64,000 bases of DNA from contig NZ_CP022540.1 in the NCBI RefSeq assembly GCF_002237555.1, forward strand, positions 1 through 64,000, read 5' to 3'. Below the pieces are notes generated by a model, which did no database searches, was not told the origin of the DNA, and worked only from the letters and a program-made list of their open reading frames with translations. A program made the translations under genes and the position numbers. Origin of the DNA: Antarctobacter heliothermus. GTDB taxonomy: Bacteria; Pseudomonadota; Alphaproteobacteria; Rhodobacterales; Rhodobacteraceae. The first letter of the stretch is position 1, and every line of letters begins with the position of its first letter. This document shows, in pieces, positions 24,810-35,245 of the stretch.

Positions 24810-25337
24810 CTATGTTGACGATCGTTTTTGCAGGGTGATCCCCTGCCCGGCTTGCACGGGTCGCTCCAGCATCGCGTGTGCGGCCAAGACCTGCGCCAAC
24901 CGGTCTATCACCTGTGGCTGCCAGTTTTCTGCGCGGCGCGTATTGAGATTGAAGCCAAGGAATTTGACCTCATTTGTGGCGCTAAGGTTGCCGTCCGCAT
25001 CCATCACCCGGTGGAACAGGACCAGCCGCTTGGCGTCCACGTCCAGCAGTTGTGTCTCGATACTGAATGCATCCCCTTCGGCCAGTTCACCGGTATAGGT
25101 GACGTGGTTTTCGACGATGGCGTACTCATGGCCCTGCCGCGCCTCGATGGTCTGGACCGGCGCGTTGATCCAGTTCCAAAAGGCCCAGTTCGCCTGATCG
25201 CAGATGGTCAGGTAATGCGCCATGTTGAGGTGATGGAATTCATCCACCCAGTCAGATTTGACCGTATTGCGGACCAGAACCAGCGGGGCGGCAGTATCCC
25301 CGGTCCAATCGTGCAGGAAGGTTTCCGTGACCAACAT
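24810..25337 (-). CDS. Hotdog-fold acyl-CoA thioesterase
   Basis: A 175-residue hotdog protein of the 4-hydroxybenzoyl-CoA thioesterase type: VLVRNTVKSDWVDEFHHLNMAHYLTICDQANWAFWNWI contains the Asp/His-rich active-site helix start, followed by YAIVENHVTYTGELAEGDAFSIETQLLDVDAKRLVLFHRVMD. It overlaps caiD by one base (TGATG). With a carnitinyl-CoA dehydratase beside it, a betainyl- or carnitinyl-CoA thioesterase role is possible but unproven. Confidence 0.8.
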   Translation of the reverse strand: MLVTETFLHDWTGDTAAPLVLVRNTVKSDWVDEFHHLNMAHYLTICDQANWAFWNWINAPVQTIEARQGHEYAIVENHVTYTGELAEGDAFSIETQLLDVDAKRLVLFHRVMDADGNLSATNEVKFLGFNLNTRRAENWQPQVIDRLAQVLAAHAMLERPVQAGQGITLQKRSST

Positions 25338-26119
25338 CAGCGGCCCTTCCAGACCGGGTCACGTTTCTCCGAGAAAGACGCGATCCCCTCTGCCGCGTCC
25401 TCGCTGGCGTATACGCGATCATAGATCGGCAAATCGCCCGAGCGCATCTTGGCATAGGCCTCTTCTTCGTTCAGGCCGTTTGTGGCGCGGTCGATTTCCT
25501 TGATCGCTTGCAACGACAAGGGGGCAGAGGCGGCAACACGCTCTGCCAGTGCCATCGCCGCGTCCAGCAGGTCAGCGCCCGGCACAACCGCATTCACCAC
25601 TCCCCAACGTGCAAGTTCTTCGGCTGTTGCGCGGCGACCGGTCATCATCATTTCCATCGCCACGGCGCGTGGCAACAGGCGCGGCAGACGGATTGTCCCG
25701 CCAGAGTCGGGCACGACGCCGATGGTGGCCTCGGGCAGGCCAAATTCGGCATGATCCGCCGCCACGATCATGTCCGCCGCCAAGGCCAGTTCGAACCCGC
25801 CGCCCAGCGCCATACCGTTGACGGCTGCAATCACCGGCTTCTTCAGGCCCCAGAACTCTGTCAGACCGGCAAAGCCGCCGACACCCTGATCCGCATCCGC
25901 CGCCTCGCCTTCTGCCGCCGCCTTGAGATCCCAACCGGCAGAGAAAAACCGCGTGCCGCCGCCAGTGATGATGCCCACCGACAGGCTGTCATCGTCCTGC
26001 AAGGTCTGGAACGCAGCACCTAGCGCCATGCTGGTGGCCGCCGCAATGGCGTTTACCTTGGGTCGGTCCAAAGTGACCAGCAGGACGCGCCCCTGCCGCT
26101 GTGTGGTGACGTCGCTCAT
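25337..26119 (-). CDS. caiD: Carnitinyl-CoA dehydratase-like enoyl-CoA hydratase
   Basis: A 260-residue crotonase-fold enzyme that matches remembered E. coli CaiD over long stretches: [59 protein letters not shown] and the identical C-terminus [10 protein letters not shown]. CaiD hydrates crotonobetainyl-CoA to carnitinyl-CoA. The catalytic Glu pair lies around [16 protein letters not shown]. No other cai gene is in the window, so a broader hydratase role cannot be excluded. Its start overlaps the rmlA stop by four bases, an unexpected coupling. Confidence 0.8.
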   Translation of the reverse strand: MSDVTTQRQGRVLLVTLDRPKVNAIAAATSMALGAAFQTLQDDDSLSVGIITGGGTRFFSAGWDLKAAAEGEAADADQGVGGFAGLTEFWGLKKPVIAAVNGMALGGGFELALAADMIVAADHAEFGLPEATIGVVPDSGGTIRLPRLLPRAVAMEMMMTGRRATAEELARWGVVNAVVPGADLLDAAMALAERVAASAPLSLQAIKEIDRATNGLNEEEAYAKMRSGDLPIYDRVYASEDAAEGIASFSEKRDPVWKGR

Positions 26120-26991
26120 GTTTCAACCAATCGTGCCAGATAGGCACCGTAGCCTGATTTTCCAAACAACCGGGCGCGCTCCATCAGCGCGTCGGCGTCG
26201 ATCCAGCCCTGTTGAAAGGCGATCTCTTCGGGGCAGCCAACCTGTTGCCCTTGCCGTTCCGACAGCGTCCGGACAAAATTGCCCGCGTCCAGTAGTGACG
26301 CATGGGTGCCGGTGTCCAGCCAAGCATAGCCCCGGCCCATCTGCTGCACGCTGAGCAACCCGGCGTGCAGATACATTTCCAGCAACGAGGTAATTTCCAA
26401 CTCTCCCCGAGGCGAGGGTGTCACCGCGCGGGCGCGCTCGGGGGCGGACCCGTCGAGGAAATAGAGCCCCGTCACCGCATAAGGAGACGGCGCTTTCACA
26501 GGTTTCTCGATGATGCTGCGCACCGTGCCATCGGGGCCGAAATCGACCACGCCATAGCGTTCGGGATCCGCCACCCGATAGCCAAAAACCGTGCCGCCAA
26601 CCGCCTGCTCATCCGCCGCGCGCAACTGATCGGGAAGACCGTGGCCGAAAAAGATGTTGTCGCCCAGCACCATGGCCGAGGGCGCGCCCGCAAGGAACGC
26701 CTCTGCCAACAGGTAGGCCTGTGCCAGCCCGTCTGGCGACGGCTGCACCACATAGTCCAGCGACAGCCCCCATTGGCTGCCGTCGCCCAGCGTACGGCGA
26801 AACTGGTCTTGGTCTTGCGGCGTGGTGATGATGCAGATCTCGCGGATGCCGGTCAGCATCAGCACCGACAGCGGATAGTAGATCATCGGCTTGTCGTAGA
26901 TCGGCAACAGCTGTTTCGACACACCCATGGTGATCGGATACAGCCGCGTGCCCGATCCCCCGGCCAGAATGATGCCCTTGCGGTGTGTCAT
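26116..26991 (-). CDS. rmlA: Glucose-1-phosphate thymidylyltransferase
   Basis: A 291-residue nucleotidyltransferase, full RmlA length: [77 protein letters not shown], and the terminal GKSGYGAYL. It makes dTDP-glucose, the first step of dTDP-L-rhamnose synthesis. I chose the internal Met ([12 protein letters not shown]); the longer frame adds residues unlike the family. It is divergent from rmlCBD and overlaps caiD downstream. Confidence 0.93.
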   Translation of the reverse strand: MTHRKGIILAGGSGTRLYPITMGVSKQLLPIYDKPMIYYPLSVLMLTGIREICIITTPQDQDQFRRTLGDGSQWGLSLDYVVQPSPDGLAQAYLLAEAFLAGAPSAMVLGDNIFFGHGLPDQLRAADEQAVGGTVFGYRVADPERYGVVDFGPDGTVRSIIEKPVKAPSPYAVTGLYFLDGSAPERARAVTPSPRGELEITSLLEMYLHAGLLSVQQMGRGYAWLDTGTHASLLDAGNFVRTLSERQGQQVGCPEEIAFQQGWIDADALMERARLFGKSGYGAYLARLVET

Positions 26992-27179
26992 GGGTGTGAT
27001 GCCCCTCTTACTCGACGGTTGCGGGTCTGTTGCCCGCGCACTCTTGCAAGAGTGAAGCGAAATCGGAAACACTCAAAGCCCGTGATTGCGGTTCTGTGCC
27101 AGACGGGCCACGGTTGCGGCTTACTGTTTCTGGCCCTGCCGTGTAGAACGACCCGGACGACAGGACCAACGGGAACCCC

Positions 27180-27752
27180 ATGCTTGACGTACAACCTACT
27201 GCGCTACCTGGCGTAATGCTCCTTACCCCGCGCCGTTTCGGTGACGCGCGCGGTTTCTTCAGTGAAACATGGAACCGGCAGCGCATGGCCGACCACGGGA
27301 TTACGATTGATTTCGTGCAGGACAATCATTCCCTGTCGGCAGAGGTGGGCACCGTGCGCGGCCTGCATTTTCAAGCCCCACCACACGCACAGGACAAGTT
27401 GGTGCGCTGCGGTCGTGGGCGGCTGTTTGACGTGGCGGTGGATATCCGCGTCGGCTCTCCGACCTATGGCAACTGGGTCGGGGTGGAACTGTCCGCGGAG
27501 AACGGCAAGCAACTGCTGATCCCCGCAGGCTTTCTGCATGGCTTTGTCACCCGCACACCGGATACCGAGATTGTCTATAAATGCTCGGACTATTACGCCC
27601 CCGAAACAGAGGGCGCGGTGCGGTATGACGATCCAATGGTCGGAATAGATTGGGGCGTTGATGCCTCCACAGCGGTGCTCAGCGACAAGGATGCCCAGGC
27701 GCAGGGGTTCAAGACCTTCAACAGCCCCTTTACATGGGAGGGCGCGGCATGA
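27180..27752 (+). CDS. rmlC: dTDP-4-dehydrorhamnose 3,5-epimerase
   Basis: A 190-residue cupin: [65 protein letters not shown] (catalytic His in RGLHFQ), and [11 protein letters not shown]. It epimerises C3 and C5 of dTDP-4-keto-6-deoxyglucose. First gene of a tightly overlapping rmlC-rmlB-rmlD operon. Confidence 0.94.
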   Translation: MLDVQPTALPGVMLLTPRRFGDARGFFSETWNRQRMADHGITIDFVQDNHSLSAEVGTVRGLHFQAPPHAQDKLVRCGRGRLFDVAVDIRVGSPTYGNWVGVELSAENGKQLLIPAGFLHGFVTRTPDTEIVYKCSDYYAPETEGAVRYDDPMVGIDWGVDASTAVLSDKDAQAQGFKTFNSPFTWEGAA

Positions 27753-28792
27753 AGCTGTTGGTGACGGGTGGCGCCGGTTTCATCGGTTCTGCCGTGGTGC
27801 GCCGCGCGATTGCGCAGGGGCATGAGGTGGTCAACCTGGATGCGCTGACCTATGCCGCCTGCCTCGACAATGTCGCCAGTGTTGCAGGTCACCCCGCCTA
27901 TGCGTTCGAGCACGCCGATATCCGTGACCGTGCCGCACTGGACCGGGTATTTTCCACCCATTGCCCCGACGCCGTGATGCATCTGGCCGCCGAAAGCCAT
28001 GTGGACAGATCCATCGACGGGCCGGGCACCTTTATCGACACCAATGTCATGGGAACCTTTCACCTGCTCGAGGCGACCCGCGCCTACTGGACTGCGGCGG
28101 GCAAGTCCGACGCGTTCCGCTTTCACCACATCTCGACCGATGAGGTGTTCGGCTCGCTCGGACCAGAGGGGCAGTTCACCGAACAATCCCCCTATGACCC
28201 CCGCTCGCCCTATTCGGCGTCCAAGGCCGGATCGGATCATCTGGTGCGCGCATGGCATGAGACCTACGGGATGCCGGTGGTGCTGACCAATTGTTCCAAC
28301 AATTACGGACCCTACCATTTCCCTGAAAAGCTGATCCCGGTGGTGATCCTGAACGCACTGGCGGGCAAACCGCTGCCCATTTACGGGGACGGGTCCAACG
28401 TGCGCGATTGGTTATATGTCGAGGACCACGCCGAGGCGCTGTTGCTGGTGATCACGCGCGGTGCTGTGGGGCGCAGCTACAACATCGGCGGCGAGAATGA
28501 GCGCACAAACCTGCAACTGGTGCAGACGCTCTGCGCGATTCTTGACCGCAAACGCCCCTTGCCAAAGGGGACCTACGCCGATCTCATCCAATTTGTGACC
28601 GACCGCCCCGGCCATGACGCACGTTACGCCATCGACCCCGCCCGCATCCGCAATGAACTGGGCTGGCGACCATCGGTGACGGTCGAAGAGGGGCTGGAAA
28701 AGACCGTGGACTGGTATTTGGCGAATGAAACTTGGTGGCGTGCCTTGCAGGATCGGCAGGGCGTCGGGCAGCGTCTAGGGGTGACGGCGTGA
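27749..28792 (+). CDS. rmlB: dTDP-glucose 4,6-dehydratase
   Basis: A 347-residue extended SDR: NAD motif TGGAGFIGS (about 6-14), [12 protein letters not shown], active-site YSASKAGSD with Tyr155 and its Lys four residues on, and the [13 protein letters not shown] stretch typical of RmlB. It converts dTDP-glucose to the 4-keto-6-deoxy sugar. The start overlaps the rmlC stop (ATGA). Confidence 0.95.
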   Translation: MKLLVTGGAGFIGSAVVRRAIAQGHEVVNLDALTYAACLDNVASVAGHPAYAFEHADIRDRAALDRVFSTHCPDAVMHLAAESHVDRSIDGPGTFIDTNVMGTFHLLEATRAYWTAAGKSDAFRFHHISTDEVFGSLGPEGQFTEQSPYDPRSPYSASKAGSDHLVRAWHETYGMPVVLTNCSNNYGPYHFPEKLIPVVILNALAGKPLPIYGDGSNVRDWLYVEDHAEALLLVITRGAVGRSYNIGGENERTNLQLVQTLCAILDRKRPLPKGTYADLIQFVTDRPGHDARYAIDPARIRNELGWRPSVTVEEGLEKTVDWYLANETWWRALQDRQGVGQRLGVTA

Positions 28793-29634
28793 TCCTTGTC
28801 TTTGGCCGCACTGGTCAGGTCGCCATAGAACTGCAACGCCTTGGTCAGGTCACAGCACTTGGCCGCGACGCCGTCGATCTGGAAAACCCACAAGCTTGCG
28901 CCGACGCCATCCGCCAGCACCGCCCCGATATCGTTATCAATGCCGCCGCCTATACCGCTGTGGACCTCGCCGAAGAGGATGAAGCGCGGGCCACCCTGAT
29001 CAACGGCGCGGCCCCAACCGCAATGGCGCGCGCCTGCGCGGAGACGGGCGCGGCGCTGGTGCATATCTCGACCGATTATGTCTTTGACGGTTCAGGCTCT
29101 GCCCCATGGCACCCGGAGGCCACCACGGCGCCGATAAACGCCTATGGCCGCTCCAAACTGGCCGGAGAAGTGGGCATTTGTGCAGCGGGCGGCACGCACG
29201 CCATTCTGCGCACTTCATGGGTGTTCTCGGCGCATGGGGCCAACTTTGTGAAAACCATGCTGCGGCTGGGGGCGGAACGGGACCGGCTGTCCATCGTCGC
29301 CGACCAAATCGGCGGCCCGACCTCTGCCGCTGCCATCGCCCGCACCTGTCTTGCGGTGGGTCAGACCTTGCGCCAGAGCCCGGTGAAAACCGGAACGTAT
29401 CACCTTTCCGGCACTCCGGACACCAGCTGGGCCGATTTCGCCCGTGCCATCTTTGTCAGCGCGGGACTTGGGACAAAGGTGCAGAACATCCCCACCAGCG
29501 CCTATCCCACGCCCGCCGCCCGTCCGCTGAATTCACGTCTGGACAACAGCAGCCTCACCCGAACCTTCACCGTGCCGCGCCCGGATTGGCGCGCCGATCT
29601 GGACGACGTGTTGCGGGAGATTGCTGCATCCTGA
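28789..29634 (+). CDS. rmlD: dTDP-4-dehydrorhamnose reductase
   Basis: A 281-residue [18 protein letters not shown] at the N-terminus, [38 protein letters not shown] with catalytic Tyr119, and [22 protein letters not shown]. It reduces the 4-keto group to give dTDP-L-rhamnose. Start GTG within a GTGA overlap of the rmlB stop. A palindromic repeat follows directly after its stop. Confidence 0.93.
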   Translation: MILVFGRTGQVAIELQRLGQVTALGRDAVDLENPQACADAIRQHRPDIVINAAAYTAVDLAEEDEARATLINGAAPTAMARACAETGAALVHISTDYVFDGSGSAPWHPEATTAPINAYGRSKLAGEVGICAAGGTHAILRTSWVFSAHGANFVKTMLRLGAERDRLSIVADQIGGPTSAAAIARTCLAVGQTLRQSPVKTGTYHLSGTPDTSWADFARAIFVSAGLGTKVQNIPTSAYPTPAARPLNSRLDNSSLTRTFTVPRPDWRADLDDVLREIAAS

Positions 29635-29640
29635 TCGCGG

Positions 29641-29706
29641 CTTCTTCTTGGTCCAAATACTCCTGGGGTGAATGCGCCAAAGGCGCAGAGGGGGCAGCGC
29701 CCCCTG
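29641..29706 (-). repeat. Rhodobacteraceae-type palindromic repeat, copy 2 (reverse orientation)
   Basis: Read on the minus strand: a G/C hairpin (GGGGGC-GCTG-CCCCC form), then TGCGCC-TTT-GGCGCA, then the tail CCCCAGGAGTATTTGGACC followed by AAGAAGAAG. Order and tail agree with copy 1 at 5505-5568 (CCCCGGGATATTTTTGGAC, AGAAGAAA). Confidence 0.6.
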
Positions 29707-29820
29707 CCCTGTCTTGCCGTCCATGTGACCATTCTATTGGAATATCCTACGGCCAGCGCCGGACCTGCAACGCAGACCCCACTTTCCGCATCGTAAAAAA
29801 TCTTTCTCATTGTCATTGAG

Positions 29821-30134
29821 TTACTTGAGAAGACAGATATCGCAACGCACGATGGCCCGGCCCGTCCCATTCAATAGCGCGGCTACAATCAGGCACAACG
29901 CGGCCAACGCGACCTGGCTGGCCAACAGATGCCCGGACGTTCGACCAATCCGCCACAGCACAACGTGGCGCGTGTTCGGGCGGCGACCGAAATGCTCTGC
30001 GCCCAAAGAGACAGAAAAAACGTCTGCCCATCCAGTTTGACGACCTGCGTCAGTGCCACCCCCAGAAAGACCAAGGCCGCGCCGTATAGGAGCGCCCGCA
30101 TCCGCCCAATACGTCGCTGTTCAGTCTCAGTCAT
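29821..30134 (-). pseudogene. Possible frameshifted two-helix membrane protein
   Basis: Reading on the minus strand from 30134 gives MTETEQRRIGRMRALLYGAALVFLGVALTQVVKLDG with one good membrane helix. A shift of frame near 30000 continues into EHFGRRPNTRHVVLWRIGRTSGHLLASQVALAALCLIVAALLNG, a second helix, ending at 29821. Neither frame alone gives a convincing protein. There is no clear ribosome site. It could be a decayed gene or chance. Confidence 0.3.
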
Positions 30135-30783
30135 CCCAGAAAGCCGACTGCCGGGCCAGCGATCAAAATTGCCGCTAATTGCCACCCGCCATCAGGGCCA
30201 CCACGTTTCCCACCGCCAAATCAACCATGGGTGCGAGATGTGGGGCGTCTAGCACCGCATATGGCCGATCCAGTTGGACGAAATCGCAATTGAAAATGTT
30301 CGAACCGCGATGCCTGCGCTACGGGTTGGATGTCTGATGAAGACGTGGTCGTCGCCGACGGAAATGTGTCAGGATCGGACCTGATCACTAAACCAGATCC
30401 GGCAAGGCGGAGGAGGAAGGGACGTCCCCTCGCCAGTCGCCAGTTCGTGTGATCGCCGACCGTGCAGTCGCCGTCTTCGGAAACGCTGGCGTCGGTGCGC
30501 AGTTCCAGACGCGTGGCGTTCACAACAACCATGAGCACGACAAGCGAGCGGCCAAGCAGCCAAACAAATCCGTTGCGGCCATGGGGAGTCTGAGGCGCCC
30601 AACAGACGGCGCCTCGTCGTTGGTCTGCGATCTTATCATCCAAGGCTGGCCGCCTATTACAACGAACTCGGCATGGTCACGCTGCGCGATCTAGTACAGG
30701 GAATCTAAGGGGCGAACGAGCTATTGGCGCTCCAACCCGAGGTACCGGCCTCAACAGGTCCAATACGCCAGCCATACGGAGTG
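30135..30783. other. Gene-poor stretch, no supported gene
   Basis: Together with 29707-29820 this is over 1 kb without a convincing gene after the rml operon. Frames here lack ribosome sites and have irregular composition. The plus-strand end LRSYHPRLAAYYNELGMVTLRDLVQGI followed by a stop near 30708 looks more protein-like than its surroundings and may be the C-terminal remnant of a lost gene. I see no terminal inverted repeats or transposase motifs. Confidence 0.4.
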
Positions 30784-31653
30784 TCACCGGCTGTCGAAAT
30801 AGTTCAGCGGCACCTTCAGATAGGATCGGCCGTTGTCTTCCACATCGGGCAGTTGCCCGCCCCTAATATTGATCTGAAGCGCGGCCAACATCAGTTTGGG
30901 CAGCGGCAAGGTCGCATCCCGCGCATCCCGCACCGCGCGATACTCGGCGCACGTCGGTTTGTCTTTCCAGTGGATATTCGCCGCGCGATGCTCTGCTACC
31001 GTGGCCTCACATTGCGCCTCTCGGTCTGGCGCATAGTCGTGCCCGACGAACACGCGCGTGTCCGCGGGCAGGGCGAGGATTGCGGAAATGCTGTCGTACA
31101 GCGCCTCCGAACTGCCCCCCGGAAAATCCGCGCGCGAGGTGCCACTGTCCGGCATCATCAGCGTGTCATGCACAAAAGCCGCATCCCCCGCGACATAGGT
31201 GATCGACGCCAGGGTGTGGCCGGGCGAAAACATCACACTGACTGGCACATTGCCCACCATAAAGCGGTCGCCATCGGTAAAAAGCCGGTTCCACTGCCGT
31301 CCATCGGTTGGGAAATCGTCGGGCAGGTTGTAGATCTCCTGCCAAAGTTTTTGCACGCCTGTCACCTTCTCGCCAATCGCGGTGTGTGCGCCGGTCTGGA
31401 CCTTGAGCCACTGCGCGGCAGAGAAATGATCGGCGTGGGGATGCGTGTCCAAAATCCAGACAACTCCAATCCCGGTGTCCCGCACATAGTCCAACAGTTT
31501 TTGCGCGTTCGCGGTTGAGGTCGCCCCGGCGCGCGGATCGAAATCCAACACGGGATCAATGATCGCGCCTTGCATGGTTTCGGGATCATGGAAGACGTAT
31601 TGCCAACTTCCCGTAGGCTGATCCCAAAATGGTTTTACGATGGGCTTTGTCAT
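30784..31653 (-). CDS. MBL-fold metallo-hydrolase, ETHE1/Blh-like (probable persulfide dioxygenase-type)
   Basis: A 290-residue metallo-beta-lactamase-fold protein with the metal motif THPHADHFSAAQWL, then FSPGHTLASITYVAGDAAFVHDTL and VFVGHDYAP, as in ETHE1/Blh-type glutathione persulfide dioxygenases of sulfide detoxification. The ATG is preceded by an excellent AAGGAG site, which excludes the 20-residue longer frame. No BigR-type regulator or sulfurtransferase is adjacent, so the substrate assignment is by motif only. Confidence 0.82.
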   Translation of the reverse strand: MTKPIVKPFWDQPTGSWQYVFHDPETMQGAIIDPVLDFDPRAGATSTANAQKLLDYVRDTGIGVVWILDTHPHADHFSAAQWLKVQTGAHTAIGEKVTGVQKLWQEIYNLPDDFPTDGRQWNRLFTDGDRFMVGNVPVSVMFSPGHTLASITYVAGDAAFVHDTLMMPDSGTSRADFPGGSSEALYDSISAILALPADTRVFVGHDYAPDREAQCEATVAEHRAANIHWKDKPTCAEYRAVRDARDATLPLPKLMLAALQINIRGGQLPDVEDNGRSYLKVPLNYFDSR

Positions 31654-32177
31654 TTCATATCTCCTTGCTTCGCCCCGGGTGGGCACCGTCGGCCCCGATC
31701 CGATCGTGGGCATTATGCCTCAACGCGTGTCTGCGGGGCGTGTTTCATTCGCTGCGGCCCTTTTCCGGTCGTTCCACGATGTGATGGGACAAAATAGGGG
31801 GTCGAAATGAATGGGTGGAACTGGAATTGCTGCTCCCAATGATGGGCCAGATGGATCGGAAACGCGGTGCTCCGGCTTCGCTTTCAGTCCGGCTTTGAGG
31901 ACATGCCGAGCTTTTTCCACGCGGCTGGCTATGTTTTGCCACCCAACCCACGGTCAGTGCGGACTTGGGGAATTGAATGACCGTTTCGCCGCAATCGAAC
32001 CGAAGACATCAATCATCAAAGATGCGGTTCGTTTGCCCCAGACCTCTCACCGCACCCTCTGCCCGCCCAACAACTGTGCATTTGCCTTTCTTTCGTGCCA
32101 CGATGCTGCCGGACCGCTTCCAAGCGGTGTCCCCGCTTGCCTATGATGAAGGGATGCCCCCAGAGGAATCCCTCCCG
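31654..32177. other. Intergenic stretch between the MBL hydrolase and the GH13 phosphorylase
   Basis: About 520 nt without a supported gene. A plus-strand frame at 31811-32146 has no ribosome site. Its CGLGELNDRFAAIEP stretch reminds me of translated non-coding repeats seen in related genomes; this recollection is weak. No EcfG-type promoter is found before the phosphorylase. Confidence 0.35.
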
Positions 32178-33920
32178 ATGACGTCACCGGCCCAGTTGTC
32201 CAACCGTTTGCGCGCGCTCTTGATGCGGATCTATCCTGACCGCGACACAGACCAGTTGACCACGGAGGTGATCGAGGCGTTCTGGCCAGATGCACACGCC
32301 GCCCGCAAACGCGCCCGCAAACCGGGCAATACGCTGTGGTCGCAAAAAGACGCGTTGCTGATCACCTATGGCGACAGCCTGATTGACGGCGTTTACAAAC
32401 CGCTGGACCTGCTGCGCGATTTCCTCAGCAGCCACATGCCCGGCGTGGTGAACGGAGTACATATCCTGCCGTTTTTTCCGTTCACTTCGGACGACGGCTT
32501 TGCCGTGACGGACTATCGTAAGGTAAATCCCACGCTGGGCGACTGGCCGGATATCAGCCGGATCGGCGGGGAATGGCATTTGATGTCGGACCTGGTGCTG
32601 AACCATGTGTCCAGTCAGGGAACGTGGTTCAACGCCTACCGACAGGGGCAGCCCCCCTACGACAAGTTCTTTTACGAGGCCTCGCCTGACGACGATCTGT
32701 CGATGGTGGTCCGCCCGCGCATCACGCCGCTGCTGCAAGAGGTCGAAACGGCCATGGGCACCCGGCATGTCTGGTGCACCTTCAGCCACGATCAGGTCGA
32801 TCTGGATTTCCGCAATCCAGAGGTGCTGCTGGAAATCATCCGCATCATCCGTTTGCATGTGGATGCGGGGGTCAAGATCATCCGGCTGGATGCCGTCGCC
32901 TTTGTCTGGAAAGAGCCCGGCACGCCCTCGATTCATTTGCCCAAGACACATGCGATCGTTCAGCTTTTGCGCGTGTTGGCGGATTTTGCGGCGGAACCGA
33001 TTGTCCTGCTGACCGAGACCAACGTGCCCAAGGCGGAGAATCTCAGCTACTTTGGTCAGTTGAATGAGGCGCACTGGATCTACAATTTTCCGCTGCCGCC
33101 GCTGATCCTGCACGCGATGTTGTCGGGCGACGCCAAGGCGCTGTCGAACTGGCAGAGGGCCATGCCCCCGGCCCCGCACGGCTGCGCCTATTTAAACTTT
33201 TCCGCCAGCCATGATGGCATCGGCATGCGACCTGCCGAAGGGCTGCTGCCGGATGAGGAAATCGCCCGGATGATCCAGACCGTGCAGGAAACTGGCGGGC
33301 TGGCCTCGATGCGGGCGCTGCCGGGGGGCGGCACGGCGGTCTATGAACTGAACACCACCTTCTTTTCCGCCATGCAGCGCACCTACAAGGGCGACGACGG
33401 ACAGCAGGTGGATCGGTTCGTGTGTTCCCAGACCATTGTCATGTCGCTAGAGGGCATACCCGCGTTCTACATTCACGCCATGTTGGCCACCCCCAACGAT
33501 CTGGACGGTGTCGCGCGGCGCGGCATGAACCGGGCGATCAATCGCCACCGCTGGAACTATCCGGAATTGCGGGAAAAGCTGGCCGATCCGGGCAGCGATC
33601 AGGCGCGGGTTCTGGCGGCAATGTCGGACCGGTTGCGGCTGCGGTCAAAACAGGCGGCCTTTCACCCCAATGCGACGAACTTTACGCTGGCAGTGGATGA
33701 TCGGGTCTTTGCTGTTTGGCGGCAGGCTCTGGATCGCAGCCAGTCGATCTTTGCCCTACACAACGTCAGCGCAGAGACTGTCGATCTGCCCCCCCGCGCA
33801 CTGAACCTGATTGCCGATGAGCATTGGGTCGATCTGCTGTCAGGAGAAACGCTGCACCCCGAAGAGGACGGTGTCACCCTTGCCCCTTATCAATGCCGGT
33901 GGATCACCAACCGGGCGTAA
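32178..33920 (+). CDS. GH13_18 sugar phosphorylase, probable glucosylglycerate phosphorylase
   Basis: A 580-residue sucrose-phosphorylase-type enzyme: YGDSLIDGVYKPLDLLRDFLSSHMPGVVNGVHILPFFPFTSDDGFAVTDY, nucleophile Asp238 in KIIRLDAVAF and acid/base Glu in VLLTETNVPKAENLSYFG. The final catalytic region reads FSASHDGIG. It reversibly phosphorolyses an alpha-glucoside to glucose 1-phosphate. Genes for glucosyl-3-phosphoglycerate synthase and phosphatase lie 1.3 kb away, so glucosylglycerate is the likely substrate. Start 32178 has AGAGGA 9 nt upstream; an in-frame ATG at 32154 is the alternative. Confidence 0.82.
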   Translation: MTSPAQLSNRLRALLMRIYPDRDTDQLTTEVIEAFWPDAHAARKRARKPGNTLWSQKDALLITYGDSLIDGVYKPLDLLRDFLSSHMPGVVNGVHILPFFPFTSDDGFAVTDYRKVNPTLGDWPDISRIGGEWHLMSDLVLNHVSSQGTWFNAYRQGQPPYDKFFYEASPDDDLSMVVRPRITPLLQEVETAMGTRHVWCTFSHDQVDLDFRNPEVLLEIIRIIRLHVDAGVKIIRLDAVAFVWKEPGTPSIHLPKTHAIVQLLRVLADFAAEPIVLLTETNVPKAENLSYFGQLNEAHWIYNFPLPPLILHAMLSGDAKALSNWQRAMPPAPHGCAYLNFSASHDGIGMRPAEGLLPDEEIARMIQTVQETGGLASMRALPGGGTAVYELNTTFFSAMQRTYKGDDGQQVDRFVCSQTIVMSLEGIPAFYIHAMLATPNDLDGVARRGMNRAINRHRWNYPELREKLADPGSDQARVLAAMSDRLRLRSKQAAFHPNATNFTLAVDDRVFAVWRQALDRSQSIFALHNVSAETVDLPPRALNLIADEHWVDLLSGETLHPEEDGVTLAPYQCRWITNRA

Positions 33921-33929
33921 CTCCCTGCC

Positions 33930-35141
33930 CTACGGGCGATAGCCCCTCTGAATGTTGCTCAGCAACACGCGCGCGCGTTGGGCATGCGCACCGTTGGGGT
34001 ATTGCCCCAGATACAGGCGCAAACCTGTCTCGCCGCTTGCGCGATTCCATGTTGCGGTTTCCTGAGCAGAGACGGCGTTGCCGGCAGGTTGCCTGACCGG
34101 CAACGCAGCCACCAAGGCGGGTTGCGGCGCCTGTGCGGCGGCTAGTTCTGCCAATTGCACGATCTGTCCGGCATCGAGGTAGCCAGTCACTTCCGCGCCT
34201 ATCCGGTTTTGCCAAGCGGCGATCGATCCGCGCGTGCGAGGGCCAAAAATGCCGTCGATGCCGCGCGTGTCAAAGCCAAGTTGCACCAGATCGCGCTGTA
34301 TTGCCCTGCGCGCGGTCGGGTTCAGCGCAAGGGCCGCCTCTGTGATGCGCGCCTCTGCCCTGTCCGCGTGGCGCCCCTGTGGGAAGCTGTCCAGATAGGC
34401 GCGATATGCCACCGCTGTGTCTGCGGACTGCGCGCGCTGCCATGCTTGGTCATCGACCTGCCGCGTCCGGTCTTGTGCGGCTGTCTTTTCGGCCTCGGTT
34501 GGAGGTCTGACCTCTGTATGTTCGAGCACGACAAGGCTGTCGGTGGTATGTCCCGTGATGGTCAGGTCATAGCCCTCTGCCGCCTGTGCCAGCCGCGTTC
34601 GGGGATGCGCCATCTCATGGGCGGCAAACTGTGCCACCTGATCGGACGGGCCACGGATTACAGTCACGCCGTCGGGAATCTCCAGCGTGGCAAGCCCAGT
34701 GTCGGGCCCGGTTTCGCCCAACACCAAAAAGGCGCGGCGCGGACGTTGCACGAGAACCTCCAGCACTGCGGTCAGCGACAGCCCCGGCTGCGCGTCCCCC
34801 CGTTGCGCCCCGGCTGGCTGCAAGTAGACCCCGTCCGCCCCCTGCGCGAACGAGCCCGACAGCACGACGATCAAAGGGGCCTCATCCTCCGAAATTGAGG
34901 TGACAAAGGCGTCAACGGCCTGCGCCATGGCGTCATGCCCGCCATTTGCCAGTGCCTCAACTTCTTGGCCGCGCAATCGCAGAGCGCGGGCCACCTGTTG
35001 CACTTCGGCTGGGCCGAACGCGGTCGTGCCATCGCCCGGGGCCGCGTTGCCGATGACCAGCGCATTGCCGGTGATGAAGGCCGCAAACGAAGGGCCTGCC
35101 ATCAGAGCGCCCACCAGCGCCAGTCCCGCTTTCCACTTCAC
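33930..35141 (-). CDS. Secreted caspase-like protein with peptidoglycan-binding domain
   Basis: About 403 residues from a GTG with GGAGG 8 nt upstream (MKWKAGLALVGALMAGPSFA signal peptide). An N-terminal caspase-fold-like domain (ALVIGNAAPGDGTTAFGPAEVQQVARALRLRGQEV, APLIVVLSGSFAQGADGVYLQP) lacks the His-Gly and Cys dyad, so it is probably inactive. A repeat WQRAQSADTAVAYRAYLDSFPQGRHADRAEARI follows, as does a PG_binding_1 domain (IQRDLVQLGFDTRGIDGIFGPRTRGSIAAWQ). A related repeat closes the protein (YLGQYPNGAHAQRARVLL). It lies downstream of gpgS on the same strand. Confidence 0.7.
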   Translation of the reverse strand: MKWKAGLALVGALMAGPSFAAFITGNALVIGNAAPGDGTTAFGPAEVQQVARALRLRGQEVEALANGGHDAMAQAVDAFVTSISEDEAPLIVVLSGSFAQGADGVYLQPAGAQRGDAQPGLSLTAVLEVLVQRPRRAFLVLGETGPDTGLATLEIPDGVTVIRGPSDQVAQFAAHEMAHPRTRLAQAAEGYDLTITGHTTDSLVVLEHTEVRPPTEAEKTAAQDRTRQVDDQAWQRAQSADTAVAYRAYLDSFPQGRHADRAEARITEAALALNPTARRAIQRDLVQLGFDTRGIDGIFGPRTRGSIAAWQNRIGAEVTGYLDAGQIVQLAELAAAQAPQPALVAALPVRQPAGNAVSAQETATWNRASGETGLRLYLGQYPNGAHAQRARVLLSNIQRGYRP

Positions 35142-35245
35142 TGTGCCATCCTCCGTACCGTTCCGACTCGCCACTCTGATTGGCGATCAAGCAAAGCCTA
35201 GCGGCTTCGCACCGTCCCGTCGACGGTGGCGGACAGCGCAGTGGA

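Noticed and set aside
31775..31800. GGAAC on the minus strand upstream of the MBL hydrolase
   Set aside because: No CGTT or TGTT at 16 or 17 nt spacing.
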